The translations under genes and the position numbers were made by a program. The notes beneath the pieces are model-generated. The model saw nothing but the letters and a program-made list of their open reading frames with translations, was not told the DNA's origin and made no database searches. A DNA stretch of 64,000 nt from CAYNZP01 sp964401835 (lineage in GTDB: Bacteria; Planctomycetota; Phycisphaerae; SM23-33), in assembly GCA_964401835.1 (NCBI GenBank), contig CAYNZP010000001.1, forward strand, positions 310,001 to 374,000, read 5' to 3'. Each line of letters starts with the position of its first letter. Within the stretch, counting starts at the first letter, position 1. Below, in pieces: positions 27,510-36,002 of the stretch.

Positions 27510-29888
27510 TCAGGCTTGGTCTTTTTCGAGTTTCTCTTGGTTTTTTTTGCCTGCCGACTCTTGCTGCTTCTTCTTTTCAGCTTCCACCTCACTGGCAGAT
27601 GGTTTTTGGCCGGCCGGTGTCGGGTAGGCAATCCTCGAATGGTATATACCGCAAAGGCTTTTTATCAGGGAAGTCTCAATCTGATGGACTTCCTTGAGCG
27701 TAAGTTCGCATTCATCGAGTTGGCCGTCCATTAAGCGGCGGTTGACCATGGTGTGCACCTGGTTTTCGATCCGCCCGGGCGTTGGCTCGCTCATAGCCCG
27801 AACCGAAGATTCGGAAGCGTCGGCAAGCATCAGGATGGCTGACTCTTTACATTGCGGCTTCGGGCCTGGATAGCGGAACTCGACTTCATCCGGTGCCCGG
27901 TCTGTACCATTTTTGCGCTGCTCGGTCGCGGCGTGGTAGAAATACTGAACAAGTGTCGTGCCGTGGTGGGTGGCGATAAATTCGTGCAGCACTGGCGGCA
28001 GGCCATACTCACGTGCCATCTCCAAGCCGTCTTTAACGTGGCCAACGATTATCAACAGGCTCATCTCCGGCGAAAGCTTGTCGTGCCTGGATGGTGAGCC
28101 AGCCTCGTTTTCCACGAAATACGCGGGCTTGTTAACCTTGCCGATGTCGTGATAATAGGCCCCCACGCGTGCAAGGAGTCCGCGTGCTCCGATAGACTCA
28201 GCCGCCGACTCGCACATCGCGCCGAGTTGCAACGAGTGGTTGTAAGTGCCCGGTGCTTCCATAGCCAGTCGCTTCAGGAGCGGCCTGGACGCGTCGCACC
28301 ATTCAAGCAGTGTCATACTGGTGGCGATGTGGAAAACTCGTTCGATCAACGGCAGGATACCCTGGATAATCAAGCCGACCAGTAATGCAAAGCCACTAGC
28401 CCAGGCGCTATCATAAAGTGCGAAGTTCCAGGGGACGCCCTTGGCAAGCGACGCTACCCAGACGGTCGCAAAAACAAGACCAGCCGTAATAGCTGCGGTC
28501 TCTAAGAGCTTGCTGCGGGTGCGAATCTCACGAAGCTGGAATACGCTTGCAGTCAGGCCAGCCGCAAGGACAAGGAACATCGCCAGGTCGGAGCGAATCT
28601 GCATGGTTACCAGAATCGTCATAATAAAACCGATGGACAGCGCGAATCGCTGATCGTAGGCGATAGTCAATATCACGCCGACCATCATCACAGACAAAAC
28701 GGCTGTGTGCGGATTCAGGCCGGGCGTAAAGATAATGAGCTTGTTTATACCGAGCATCAAAAGCAACAGTGCCACAATAGCCAAACCACGCCAGACGTTC
28801 TGGACGATTCGCGGCTGATACTTGGCTATATAGAGACACAAAAGCCCGGTCACAAGCAGCAAAAGTGCCGCCCTGCCCGCAACGCGCAACCAAGGCAGCC
28901 AGGGACTATCTTTACGCTCTGCAAGCAAACTGGCCCGATGCTCATACTCAAGAATGTCCAGTTCATCCTCACTCATGCCTTCAGCTCTTTGGCCGGGTTG
29001 TCTGCGGCTCTTCTGTACCAGAACCTCATCGGCTTCGTATCTTATAAATGCCTCGTCTGGAGGGTTAACCTCTATCGCCCTTTTGGCAAGTTCGATATCT
29101 TCAGCGGTCCGGTCACCGTCAAAGGAATATGTCGGCTGGTCCTTTTCAAAAATGCCGGAAAGATAAACACGAATATAGCCTTGTATCGATTTGTCAAAAA
29201 TGCTCAACAAGGCCTGCGTTTCCTGGGCTACCTTGCGGTCCTCGGTCAGGCTGATAAATTTCGAGCTGTCTTTCGGCGTCTCGGTTGTGTCCCAGACAAC
29301 GATAGCTGCACTTGCGCTTCGCCAAATGTTCGGCCCACGCAGGTCCTCCGGCCGGACGATATATGTCTTGCTGAGAAGGTCCTTAAGCTGGTTGACGCTT
29401 CTTTCATATGCCTTGAGCTTGTCCTCGGCCAAAAATGCTTTACGCACTTTCATTATGTTTTTTTTGGTCAGGCCGAACTGTTTACCAAGTGCCTCGTCCA
29501 AATTTGCCGGCTGAGTTGTCGCCTTGAGCTGGCTGGTGAGGTTTCTCAGCGTGGCGGTTATCTCATCAGCAAGCGAAGCGTTGAATTTGAACACCGGCGG
29601 CGTGGTTATCTCGGCCTTTTGCTTTAAATCCTTCTTCAGTTCTTTTGAAGGCACTTTGAAAGCGACGCGGGCACGGATATCTTTAGAGACATACTGCCCC
29701 TGGCGGTAATTCATCGCATCGAGCGGCAGGACGTCCATCAGTACGATGCCCACATAAAACAGTAGCGTCAGCAGGATCGCACCGATTCCGCCCAACTCGC
29801 GGAATCGCTTCCAGAGGGTCTCGCGCGGGGGAATGTTCTTTCGAACTTCCAGCCGACGCTTCTTAACTTTTTTCTTGAATGGCCACAT
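27510..29888 (-). CDS. 7TM-HD phosphohydrolase, PgpH-like (c-di-AMP phosphodiesterase family)
   Basis: A 792-residue membrane enzyme. After a basic N terminus come one helix, a large extracytoplasmic 7TMR-HDED domain (about 60-350), about seven helices (about 355-560), and a cytoplasmic HD domain with GTYNHSLQLGAM, YYHDIGKVNKPAYF, and HEFIATHHGTTLVQYFY. Its metal-binding His and Asp residues are all present. PgpH hydrolyses cyclic di-AMP. The tail is unusually rich in Lys, Gln and Glu. The ATG at 29888 is used; the frame is open further upstream. phoH lies 165 bp upstream on the same strand, the usual neighbour. Confidence 0.9.
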   Translation of the reverse strand: MWPFKKKVKKRRLEVRKNIPPRETLWKRFRELGGIGAILLTLLFYVGIVLMDVLPLDAMNYRQGQYVSKDIRARVAFKVPSKELKKDLKQKAEITTPPVFKFNASLADEITATLRNLTSQLKATTQPANLDEALGKQFGLTKKNIMKVRKAFLAEDKLKAYERSVNQLKDLLSKTYIVRPEDLRGPNIWRSASAAIVVWDTTETPKDSSKFISLTEDRKVAQETQALLSIFDKSIQGYIRVYLSGIFEKDQPTYSFDGDRTAEDIELAKRAIEVNPPDEAFIRYEADEVLVQKSRRQPGQRAEGMSEDELDILEYEHRASLLAERKDSPWLPWLRVAGRAALLLLVTGLLCLYIAKYQPRIVQNVWRGLAIVALLLLMLGINKLIIFTPGLNPHTAVLSVMMVGVILTIAYDQRFALSIGFIMTILVTMQIRSDLAMFLVLAAGLTASVFQLREIRTRSKLLETAAITAGLVFATVWVASLAKGVPWNFALYDSAWASGFALLVGLIIQGILPLIERVFHIATSMTLLEWCDASRPLLKRLAMEAPGTYNHSLQLGAMCESAAESIGARGLLARVGAYYHDIGKVNKPAYFVENEAGSPSRHDKLSPEMSLLIIVGHVKDGLEMAREYGLPPVLHEFIATHHGTTLVQYFYHAATEQRKNGTDRAPDEVEFRYPGPKPQCKESAILMLADASESSVRAMSEPTPGRIENQVHTMVNRRLMDGQLDECELTLKEVHQIETSLIKSLCGIYHSRIAYPTPAGQKPSASEVEAEKKKQQESAGKKNQEKLEKDQA

Positions 29889-30053
29889 AAAACATAGATT
29901 CCCCCGGGTAAACCAGGGCACTTACCGCAGCTGCTGTTTATATCAGTTTATCTGCGCTTGCCTGTAAGGTATCAAAAAATATCGAATTCCGGAAAGCGGA
30001 ACTCGAAACCAAAAAAACGCCAACTCAAATGAACTGCAATATTATCCTTCTTT

Positions 30054-30986
30054 TCACTGCTCATCGCCATAGGCTTTTACAATACTCTGCACAAGTCTGT
30101 GACGGACGATGTCTCCTCGTTCCAGCCTGACAACCGCCAGGCCCTTGAGGCCCTTGAGTCTTTCCTTGGCGTCGATAAGCCCGCTTCTGGTGTCCTCGGG
30201 CAGATCGATCTGGCTGTCGTCGCCGGTAACTATCACTTTCGAGCCATGGCCCATCCGGGTCAAGAACATCAGCATCTGCATCGCGGTGGTGTTCTGGGCC
30301 TCATCGAGAATTATGACCGAGTCGTTCAGTGTTCGGCCTCGCATAAACGCCAGTGGAATTACCTCTATCATGTCGTTGACCATGAAACGGCGGATCTGGT
30401 CGTACTCCATCATGTCATGAAGCGCATCGAACAGCGGCCGCAGGTACGGGTTCACCTTGGCCTGCATGTCGCCGGGCAAAAAACCGAGCTTTTCGCCTGC
30501 CTCGACAGCCGGACGGACAAGAATCAGCCGCTTGGCCTGCTGGTGCTTGAGCATATTTACCGCGACAGCTACGGCCAGATATGTCTTGCCGGTGCCTGCC
30601 GGGCCCGTGCAGAAAACGAGGTCGTTCTTGCGTACCTTCTCGATGTAGCGCCGCTGGCCGGGCGTTTTCGGCCGAACCAGCTGGCCGGAAATATAAGTAT
30701 CTATCGCGTCGACAGCCTGGCCGGTTTCGTCGGCTGCGGCGGCGCTTATGGCCTGGCTGACGGAATCGGGCGCTAAGTGCTCGCTATGGCGCAGGGCTCG
30801 CTGAAGTTGCTGGAGCACGGCGCTGGCGCGAGTAACGTTCTTTGCCGAGCCGGTAAGCTTTATCTTGCCTTCGCGGGCGAATATCTGAACGTCAAGAGCG
30901 TCGCGAATCATCTTGAGGTTCTTATCGGCCGGGCCGAACAGGGCTCCCCGCTTTGTCGGGTCTTCTAATGTTATGCTAAGTTCCAC
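30054..30986 (-). CDS. phoH: PhoH-like ATPase
   Basis: A 310-residue PhoH family protein: a KH-like N-terminal region (SAKNVTRASAVLQQL), the P-loop VFCTGPAGTGKTYLAVA (about residue 133), VRPAVEAGEKLGFLPGDMQ, the Walker B IILDEAQN and TRMGHGSKVIVTGDDSQ. PhoH proteins are predicted RNA helicases or nucleases and are usually encoded with ybeY and pgpH, in line with a role in ribosome or RNA maintenance. GTG start. The 255-bp space before it, towards the prepilin gene, holds a terminator and a repeat. Confidence 0.93.
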   Translation of the reverse strand: MELSITLEDPTKRGALFGPADKNLKMIRDALDVQIFAREGKIKLTGSAKNVTRASAVLQQLQRALRHSEHLAPDSVSQAISAAAADETGQAVDAIDTYISGQLVRPKTPGQRRYIEKVRKNDLVFCTGPAGTGKTYLAVAVAVNMLKHQQAKRLILVRPAVEAGEKLGFLPGDMQAKVNPYLRPLFDALHDMMEYDQIRRFMVNDMIEVIPLAFMRGRTLNDSVIILDEAQNTTAMQMLMFLTRMGHGSKVIVTGDDSQIDLPEDTRSGLIDAKERLKGLKGLAVVRLERGDIVRHRLVQSIVKAYGDEQ

Positions 30987-31092
30987 AGTTATCGATTATT
31001 ATATTGTTTAATGTGGAAGTTTTGCAAACCCCCAGAAAGCCGACTTAAAGAAAAACCTCTTATCCATCAAATTTGGCCGGCTCACTTCAGTG

Positions 31093-31163
31093 AGGCTGGG
31101 CTTTGATTTTTCAGATTCAAGGTGGGCCGCACTACCAAAAAACGTTTGGCCCAGCCTACGACT
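31093..31163. repeat. Dispersed GC-rich repeat, copy A
   Basis: AGGCTGGGC (31093-31101) and GCCCAGCCT (31149-31157) are inverted arms around the box GGTGGGCCGCACT (31121-31133), followed by ACGTTTGGCCCAGCCTACG. The same elements recur at 32.65-32.75 kb, and TTGGCCCAGCCTACGACT (31146-31163) is the exact reverse complement of 32649-32666. It lies in the space between phoH and the prepilin gene, outside any coding region. Confidence 0.6.
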
Positions 31164-31172
31164 GGCTACCAA

Positions 31173-31215
31173 ATAAAAAACGAGGCGGCCCCTTCCTAAA
31201 GAAGAAACCGCCTCG
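31173..31215 (-). terminator. Rho-independent terminator of the prepilin-like gene
   Basis: Read on the minus strand, CGAGGCGG (31215-31208) pairs with CCGCCTCG (31188-31181) across a 19-base loop, followed by TTTTTTATTTG. It starts 26 bases after the stop codon of the prepilin-like gene. Confidence 0.8.
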
Positions 31216-31241
31216 AATAAAAGCTGTTTTCTTAACTTCAA

Positions 31242-32072
31242 TTATGGCTGTTCGACACCGCCAACAAGGAAGCTATCTGCCGCATCGTCGTGGGCAGTAA
31301 TATCTTGACTTATTGCAGTATCCCAGTCAGCTTCAGTAGCACCACCAGCGGTAAATACGTTGTCGTCAGAAACACCGGCTGCTGGTGTCTTTGTGCTGGC
31401 GACATGGGCATCGGAATACAGAAGGTTCATGTATTCGCCACCGCTGTGGTTCGGACTCATGTTATCCTTAATCGTTTCTTTATCAGCGCCAACTACATTC
31501 GTCCATGTATAGGTAGCCTCATAACCTGCAGGCCTCTCATCAGCCATAATCGGAGTGCTGCCTAAAGAAGAAGATACGGCATTACCGTTTGTGGCCAGAT
31601 CCAGGGGCGCTTGGTAGGAATAACTAACATAGTCATAATCCTGGAAGTCCCAGTAGTAATCACCGTCAGCATCTTTTAATGATTCCATGTCATTTTCGCT
31701 GCTGCTTGGGCAGGTGAACAAACCGGCTGATGACATGCCTTCACGAATCAGAAGGAACATCGCTGCGGTAATTGACTGGGCACCATTAGGTGCCCCATCG
31801 GCTGTCATAGTTGCGTTGGTTGTTTCTACTGTGGTATCGATGGTGTAAGTGTTGGTACCATCAGTCCAGTACATCCAAGGCATATCGTCGTCATTTTCTG
31901 CCTGGTAGATAACCATGCCCTTGCCGTTGCCATTCATGTTGGCCATGCAGACAGCCCTTTTGGCCAATTCGCGTGCACGGTTGAGACTCGGCAGAAGAAT
32001 CGAGACCAACAGTGCGATGATCGCGATGACCACCAACAGTTCGATTAATGTAAAACCTTTCATTCGTCGCAT
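31242..32072 (-). CDS. Prepilin-type N-terminal cleavage/methylation protein (type II pseudopilin-like)
   Basis: A 276-residue secreted protein with the class III signal MRRMKGFTLIELLVVIAIIALLVSI: cleavage after Gly, N-methylated Phe, Glu at +5, hydrophobic helix. The region behind (LPSLNRARELAKRAVCMANM) is the family pattern of planctomycete pseudopilins. The globular domain is acidic and Thr/Tyr-rich; near the end HSGGEYMNLLYSDAHV is a degenerate H-X9-DG motif. Such proteins are numerous in Phycisphaerae and their function is mostly unknown. The ATG at 32072 has AGGAGG seven bases upstream. Single-gene unit with its own terminator. Confidence 0.88.
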   Translation of the reverse strand: MRRMKGFTLIELLVVIAIIALLVSILLPSLNRARELAKRAVCMANMNGNGKGMVIYQAENDDDMPWMYWTDGTNTYTIDTTVETTNATMTADGAPNGAQSITAAMFLLIREGMSSAGLFTCPSSSENDMESLKDADGDYYWDFQDYDYVSYSYQAPLDLATNGNAVSSSLGSTPIMADERPAGYEATYTWTNVVGADKETIKDNMSPNHSGGEYMNLLYSDAHVASTKTPAAGVSDDNVFTAGGATEADWDTAISQDITAHDDAADSFLVGGVEQP

Positions 32073-32895
32073 TTTGCGACCTCCTTCCCCACCCAAAAAA
32101 ACCTTTCGTCGTGCTCCTGTTTCTGACATTTTCTGGCACTTGTGGGAAGAAAGATATGATTAGGCCTTCCAATGCGGCGCCGTAAAACAGTAGCTCTCAA
32201 ATCGCCCGACCCACGCAGCCGGACGTTTTCGGAAAAATGTAAAAAATACAGAAATTGCAGAATAATGCAAAAAAGTCCCCAAAAACAGATTGAGAGATCT
32301 GTATATTTTTGTGCCCGATTACCGGGCATCCCCTTAACTTTTAACAATAAAAATAACTATCCCGGCCCCTATCAGGCCGGCAGCAAGGGTCTAATGGCCC
32401 CACGCACTGCGCATTAAATTGACGTAAGGCAATACAAAATACCACGTTAACCTTATGCAGGCGCAAGAATTAAGATCAAACACGCACTGCTGTCAAAAAA
32501 CACAGGCATTGGCGGAAGGAGGGACGGTGTGGAAAAATGTAGCGGGATTATAGCAATCTACTTCTGCAACGTCCCATAAACCGCTCTCGCCAACCTAATT
32601 TTAGTCCTGAGGGAACGTATCTGTCAATGTTTAAAGGGTAAAAACTTTAGTCGTAGGCTGGGCCAAGGCGTAGCCGCGGCCCGCCTTTTACTTTATAGGT
32701 GGGCCGCACTCTTTAGCATTCTTTTGCATTACGTTAGACCCAGCCTAGTTTTAGGCATGAATTCGCAACTTTTTCTCTAATGGAAACAAATTTCCTAGAC
32801 CCCCGGGCTAAAATACGCCAAAATTCCAATCTTATTAGGTTACAAGGTGCCATAATAATCGGCATTTAGTAGAATTATCAGCTGGAGATACGGCA
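32073..32895. other. 823-bp gene-poor divergent region with hairpins
   Basis: No convincing coding sequence on either strand. It holds the leader of the prepilin-like gene, two GC-rich hairpins (TGCCCG/CGGGCA at 32312-32328; CCGGCC/GGCCGG at 32362-32380, the second followed on the minus strand by a T-rich stretch), AT-rich segments and repeat copy B. A structured minus-strand leader or small RNA is possible but no known RNA family was recognised. Confidence 0.4.
32649..32748. repeat. Dispersed GC-rich repeat, copy B
   Basis: AGTCGTAGGCTGGGCCAA (32649-32666), AGGTGGGCCGCACT (32697-32710) and ACGTTAGACCCAGCCTAG (32731-32748). The middle and right parts are in the same orientation as in copy A; the left arm is also the reverse complement of the right arm of copy A. 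The two copies bracket the prepilin-like gene. No open frame or transposase is associated. Confidence 0.6.
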
Positions 32896-34317
32896 ATGAC
32901 GGATATTCCATCGGTTCGCTCCAAACTCCAGGCCCACGGCCAGGAACATCTTTTGGCATTCTATGACGAGCTCAGCGAAACTGCCCAGGCAAATCTCCTG
33001 GAACAGATTGCCTCGATAGACTTCGACCAGCTCGACGAGCTTATAGCAACTTATGTAAAACATAAGCCACAGACCGGGCCTACAGGAGGCATCCAGCCGC
33101 CTTCGATAATCCCGGCAAAGCCCGTTGACGATGCCTGTGCAAAGCATCGTGAAAAGGCTCGCAAGCAAGGCAACAAGCTGCTAAAAGCTGGCAAGGTGGC
33201 CGCGTTTGTCGTTGCCGGCGGACAGGGAACGCGTCTTGGCTTTGAAGGGCCGAAAGGTTGCTTCCGGGCTACCCCGGTAACCAACAAGCCGTTGTTCCAG
33301 ATTTTCGCAGAGCAGATTCTCGCCGCCAGCAAACGCACCGGTAAAGCGATTCCGTGGTACATCATGGCCTCTCCATCTAACGATGTCCCGACCAAGGCGT
33401 TTTTCCGCCAGAACAATTACTTCGGGCTCGATAGCAAAGACGTATTCTTTCTGGTACAGGGAACGATGCCGGCTTTCGGCTTTGACGGCAAGGTTCTGCT
33501 GGCAAAAAAAAGCTCGATAGCGCTTGGGCCCAACGGCCACGGCGGTTCGCTCCAGGCACTGAGCCAAAGCGGCGCGTTGGAAGACATGAAAAAACGCGGC
33601 ATCGAGCTTATCAGCTATTTCCAGGTAGACAATCCGCTGATACGGATACTCGACCCGCTTTTCATCGGCCTGCACGATCTCGAAGGCGCCCAGATGAGCG
33701 CAAAGGCACTTTCCAAACGAGATCCTCTGGAGCGGGTAGGTAACTTCTGCGTGGAAAACGGTAAGGTGAAAGTAATCGAGTATTCAGACATGCCCGAACA
33801 GCTCGCGATGCAGACTACGGAGGACGGACACCTTAGGTTCAGCGCCGGCAGTATCGCGATTCATCTGTTTTCGCGTGAATTCGTCGAAAAACTCACACAA
33901 AGCGGCCGCTGCGATTTGCCTTTCCATCGGGCCGATAAGAAGGTTCCCTACGTCGATAGCGATGGCAATACCGTCAAGCCCGACAAGCCAAATGCCGTCA
34001 AGCTGGAAATGTTTGTCTTTGACGCCCTTGAGCTAGCTGACAAGGTAGTTTTACTCGAAACACTTCGCAGCGAAGAATTCTCGCCTGTTAAAAACGCCGA
34101 CGGCGAAGATTCTCTCGCTACTACATTGCACGACCAAGTTCGTCGAACGGCGGAATGGTTGGAAGAAGTAGGCGTCACCGTGCCGCGCGATGCGGACGGA
34201 CAGGTAGCGGCGGCTATCGAGATTTCGCCTCTGTTTGCCGACAGCGTCGAGGAATTGCACAAAAAAGTAGACAAGAATATGCAAATCGCCTCCGGTGAAA
34301 GCGTATACCTGAGTTAA
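32896..34317 (+). CDS. UDP-sugar pyrophosphorylase, eukaryotic UAP1 type
   Basis: A 473-residue UDPGP-family uridylyltransferase that makes UDP-N-acetylglucosamine or a related UDP-sugar. The nucleotide-binding loop is FVVAGGQGTRLGFEGPKGCF, followed by WYIMASPSND, FFLVQGTMPAF, LGPNGHGGSLQAL, YFQVDNPLI, and KLEMFVFDAL. This is the UAP1 arrangement rather than bacterial GlmU, and no acetyltransferase domain is present. The N-terminal 100 residues are helical, as in eukaryotic relatives. It heads a plus-strand series with the Dph6-like gene and nadK. Whether the acceptor is GlcNAc-1-P, GalNAc-1-P or glucose-1-P cannot be read from sequence. Confidence 0.88.
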   Translation: MTDIPSVRSKLQAHGQEHLLAFYDELSETAQANLLEQIASIDFDQLDELIATYVKHKPQTGPTGGIQPPSIIPAKPVDDACAKHREKARKQGNKLLKAGKVAAFVVAGGQGTRLGFEGPKGCFRATPVTNKPLFQIFAEQILAASKRTGKAIPWYIMASPSNDVPTKAFFRQNNYFGLDSKDVFFLVQGTMPAFGFDGKVLLAKKSSIALGPNGHGGSLQALSQSGALEDMKKRGIELISYFQVDNPLIRILDPLFIGLHDLEGAQMSAKALSKRDPLERVGNFCVENGKVKVIEYSDMPEQLAMQTTEDGHLRFSAGSIAIHLFSREFVEKLTQSGRCDLPFHRADKKVPYVDSDGNTVKPDKPNAVKLEMFVFDALELADKVVLLETLRSEEFSPVKNADGEDSLATTLHDQVRRTAEWLEEVGVTVPRDADGQVAAAIEISPLFADSVEELHKKVDKNMQIASGESVYLS

Positions 34318-34339
34318 GAACATATCCTAATAACCAAAA

Positions 34340-35008
34340 ATGAGCGAAAAAATATTATTCACCTGGAGCGGCGGGAAAGATTCTGCACTGGCACTTCATG
34401 AATTGCGACAGGCAAATAATTGCGAAATCGTCTGTCTGCTGACTACCGTTACGCAAGGCTACGACAGAATCTCCATGCACGGCGTCCGCAACGAACTGCT
34501 GGAAAGACAGGCGAAATCACTTGGACTGCCTCTGAGAAAGATTGAGATCAGCCAGGGCGCCTCGAACGAAGAATACCAAACGAAGATGGGCTGTGAGCTT
34601 GAAGCCTTCAAGGCCCAGGGCGTAACGAAGGTAGCTTTTGGTGATATTTTTCTCGAAGACCTCCGCGATTATCGAGTTGAAAAATTAAAGCAGGTCGGTC
34701 TTGAGGCAATCTTTCCGATCTGGAAGCGGGATACAAAGGAATTGGCCAAGAGCTTTATCGACAACGGCTTCAAAACGGTGATTACGTGCATCGATTCTCA
34801 GCTGCTCGAGAGGAAGTTCGCCGGAATGGACTTCGACGATGAGTTCCTCAGTGAGCTGCCGGAGAAAATAGACCCTTGCGGGGAAAATGGCGAGTTCCAT
34901 TCATTTGCATACGACGGGCCGATTTTCTCAAATCCGATCAACTTCAAAAAGGGCGAAGTCCAGCTCCGTGCGGAGCGTTTCTATTACTGTGACCTGATTC
35001 CGGAGTAA
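34340..35008 (+). CDS. Dph6-related ATP pyrophosphatase
   Basis: A 222-residue N-type ATP pyrophosphatase of the diphthine-ammonia ligase family. The PP-loop is FTWSGGKDSALALHEL, followed by RISMHGVRNELLERQAKSLGLPL, VAFGDIFLEDLRDYRVEKL, FPIWKRDTKEL, and PCGENGEFHSFAYDGPIF, all typical of the family. Diphthamide is not made in bacteria, so the bacterial members must adenylate and amidate another substrate, possibly in cofactor metabolism; not known. It starts 22 bp after the pyrophosphorylase gene. Confidence 0.82.
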   Translation: MSEKILFTWSGGKDSALALHELRQANNCEIVCLLTTVTQGYDRISMHGVRNELLERQAKSLGLPLRKIEISQGASNEEYQTKMGCELEAFKAQGVTKVAFGDIFLEDLRDYRVEKLKQVGLEAIFPIWKRDTKELAKSFIDNGFKTVITCIDSQLLERKFAGMDFDDEFLSELPEKIDPCGENGEFHSFAYDGPIFSNPINFKKGEVQLRAERFYYCDLIPE

Positions 35009-35070
35009 GGATTCAACAATTCTTGTGAATTGTCATTTTCACCAGCTGTTTTTCGCTATACGATATTGTC

Positions 35071-35919
35071 ATGGAAAAAAAGAACCTTCTCATCATAGGT
35101 AACATGGCCAAGCCCGGCGTACAGCAGTGCATAGACTCCCTGCGCAGCTTCTTCGCCGAACGAACCAATACGCTTGCTGTTATAACCCAGACAGATACCC
35201 CGCCAGCTGAGGCCCAAAAGGCGGACATCTGCGTGGTCTTCGGCGGCGACGGAACTCTATTGGCCGCTGCCAGGCAACTGGCGGGGCTGGAAGTTCCGCT
35301 TCTCGGCGTGAATATGGGCAAACTCGGCTTTTTGGCTGAGTTCAATGTTGAACATCTGCAGAAGCATTTTGACGACATCCTCAGCGGAAAGATTAAGCCC
35401 ACCCACAGGATGATGCTCGAAGTGTGCGTCAAGAGCTGCGAAAAACACAGCTTCTCTTCACCAGTGGCCAATGACATCGCCATATCAGCTGGCGAACCAT
35501 TCAGGATGATAGACCTAAACGTAACACAGGGCGAAAACCAGATAGCCCAATATCTTGGCGACGGCGTGGTTATCTCCACCCCCACCGGCTCGACTGGTTA
35601 TAACATGTCCGCCGGCGGGCCTATCATAGAACCTACAATAAACGCGGTGTCCATTACTCCCGTCGCTCCGCACAGCCTCTCGATGAGGCCTATTGTCACT
35701 CGCCCCGACCAGCCGATAAGGGTAACCGCTACCCAGGTCAACCCGGGCAGTGCCGTAATCGTCGACGGGCAGGTCGTGAGTGGATTCTGCGAAAAGGATA
35801 TTATTGAAGTTACCCATCCAAAATACGATGCGCTGATAATACCGCATCCCGGCCGAAGCTTCTTTTCTACCCTCTCAGACAAGCTGCAGTGGGGCAAGTC
35901 ACCACATCATAAAGACTAG
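35071..35919 (+). CDS. nadK: NAD kinase
   Basis: A 282-residue ATP/polyphosphate-dependent kinase that turns NAD+ into NADP+. Motifs are VVFGGDGTLLAAAR (about residue 61), LLGVNMGKLGFLAEF, VANDIAIS, and STPTGSTGYNMSAGGPI, ending in the beta-rich domain with SMRPIV and IVDGQV. Length is normal. It is preceded by 62 bp, and the large oxidoreductase fusion begins 83 bp after it; the pair may be one transcript, which would place NADP supply next to an NADP-binding enzyme. Confidence 0.95.
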   Translation: MEKKNLLIIGNMAKPGVQQCIDSLRSFFAERTNTLAVITQTDTPPAEAQKADICVVFGGDGTLLAAARQLAGLEVPLLGVNMGKLGFLAEFNVEHLQKHFDDILSGKIKPTHRMMLEVCVKSCEKHSFSSPVANDIAISAGEPFRMIDLNVTQGENQIAQYLGDGVVISTPTGSTGYNMSAGGPIIEPTINAVSITPVAPHSLSMRPIVTRPDQPIRVTATQVNPGSAVIVDGQVVSGFCEKDIIEVTHPKYDALIIPHPGRSFFSTLSDKLQWGKSPHHKD

Positions 35920-36002
35920 CAAACGCTGGCGGAGGCTTGTATTGAGGGAAACATGATTTTTTCTTATGGACTTGGGGCAAGGAAAGCTAAAATACCGCAA
36001 CT

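Noticed and set aside
35020..35044. TTGTGA and TTTCACC before nadK as a Rex operator
   Set aside because: The half-sites are about ten bases apart instead of six, so they cannot form a standard Rex box.
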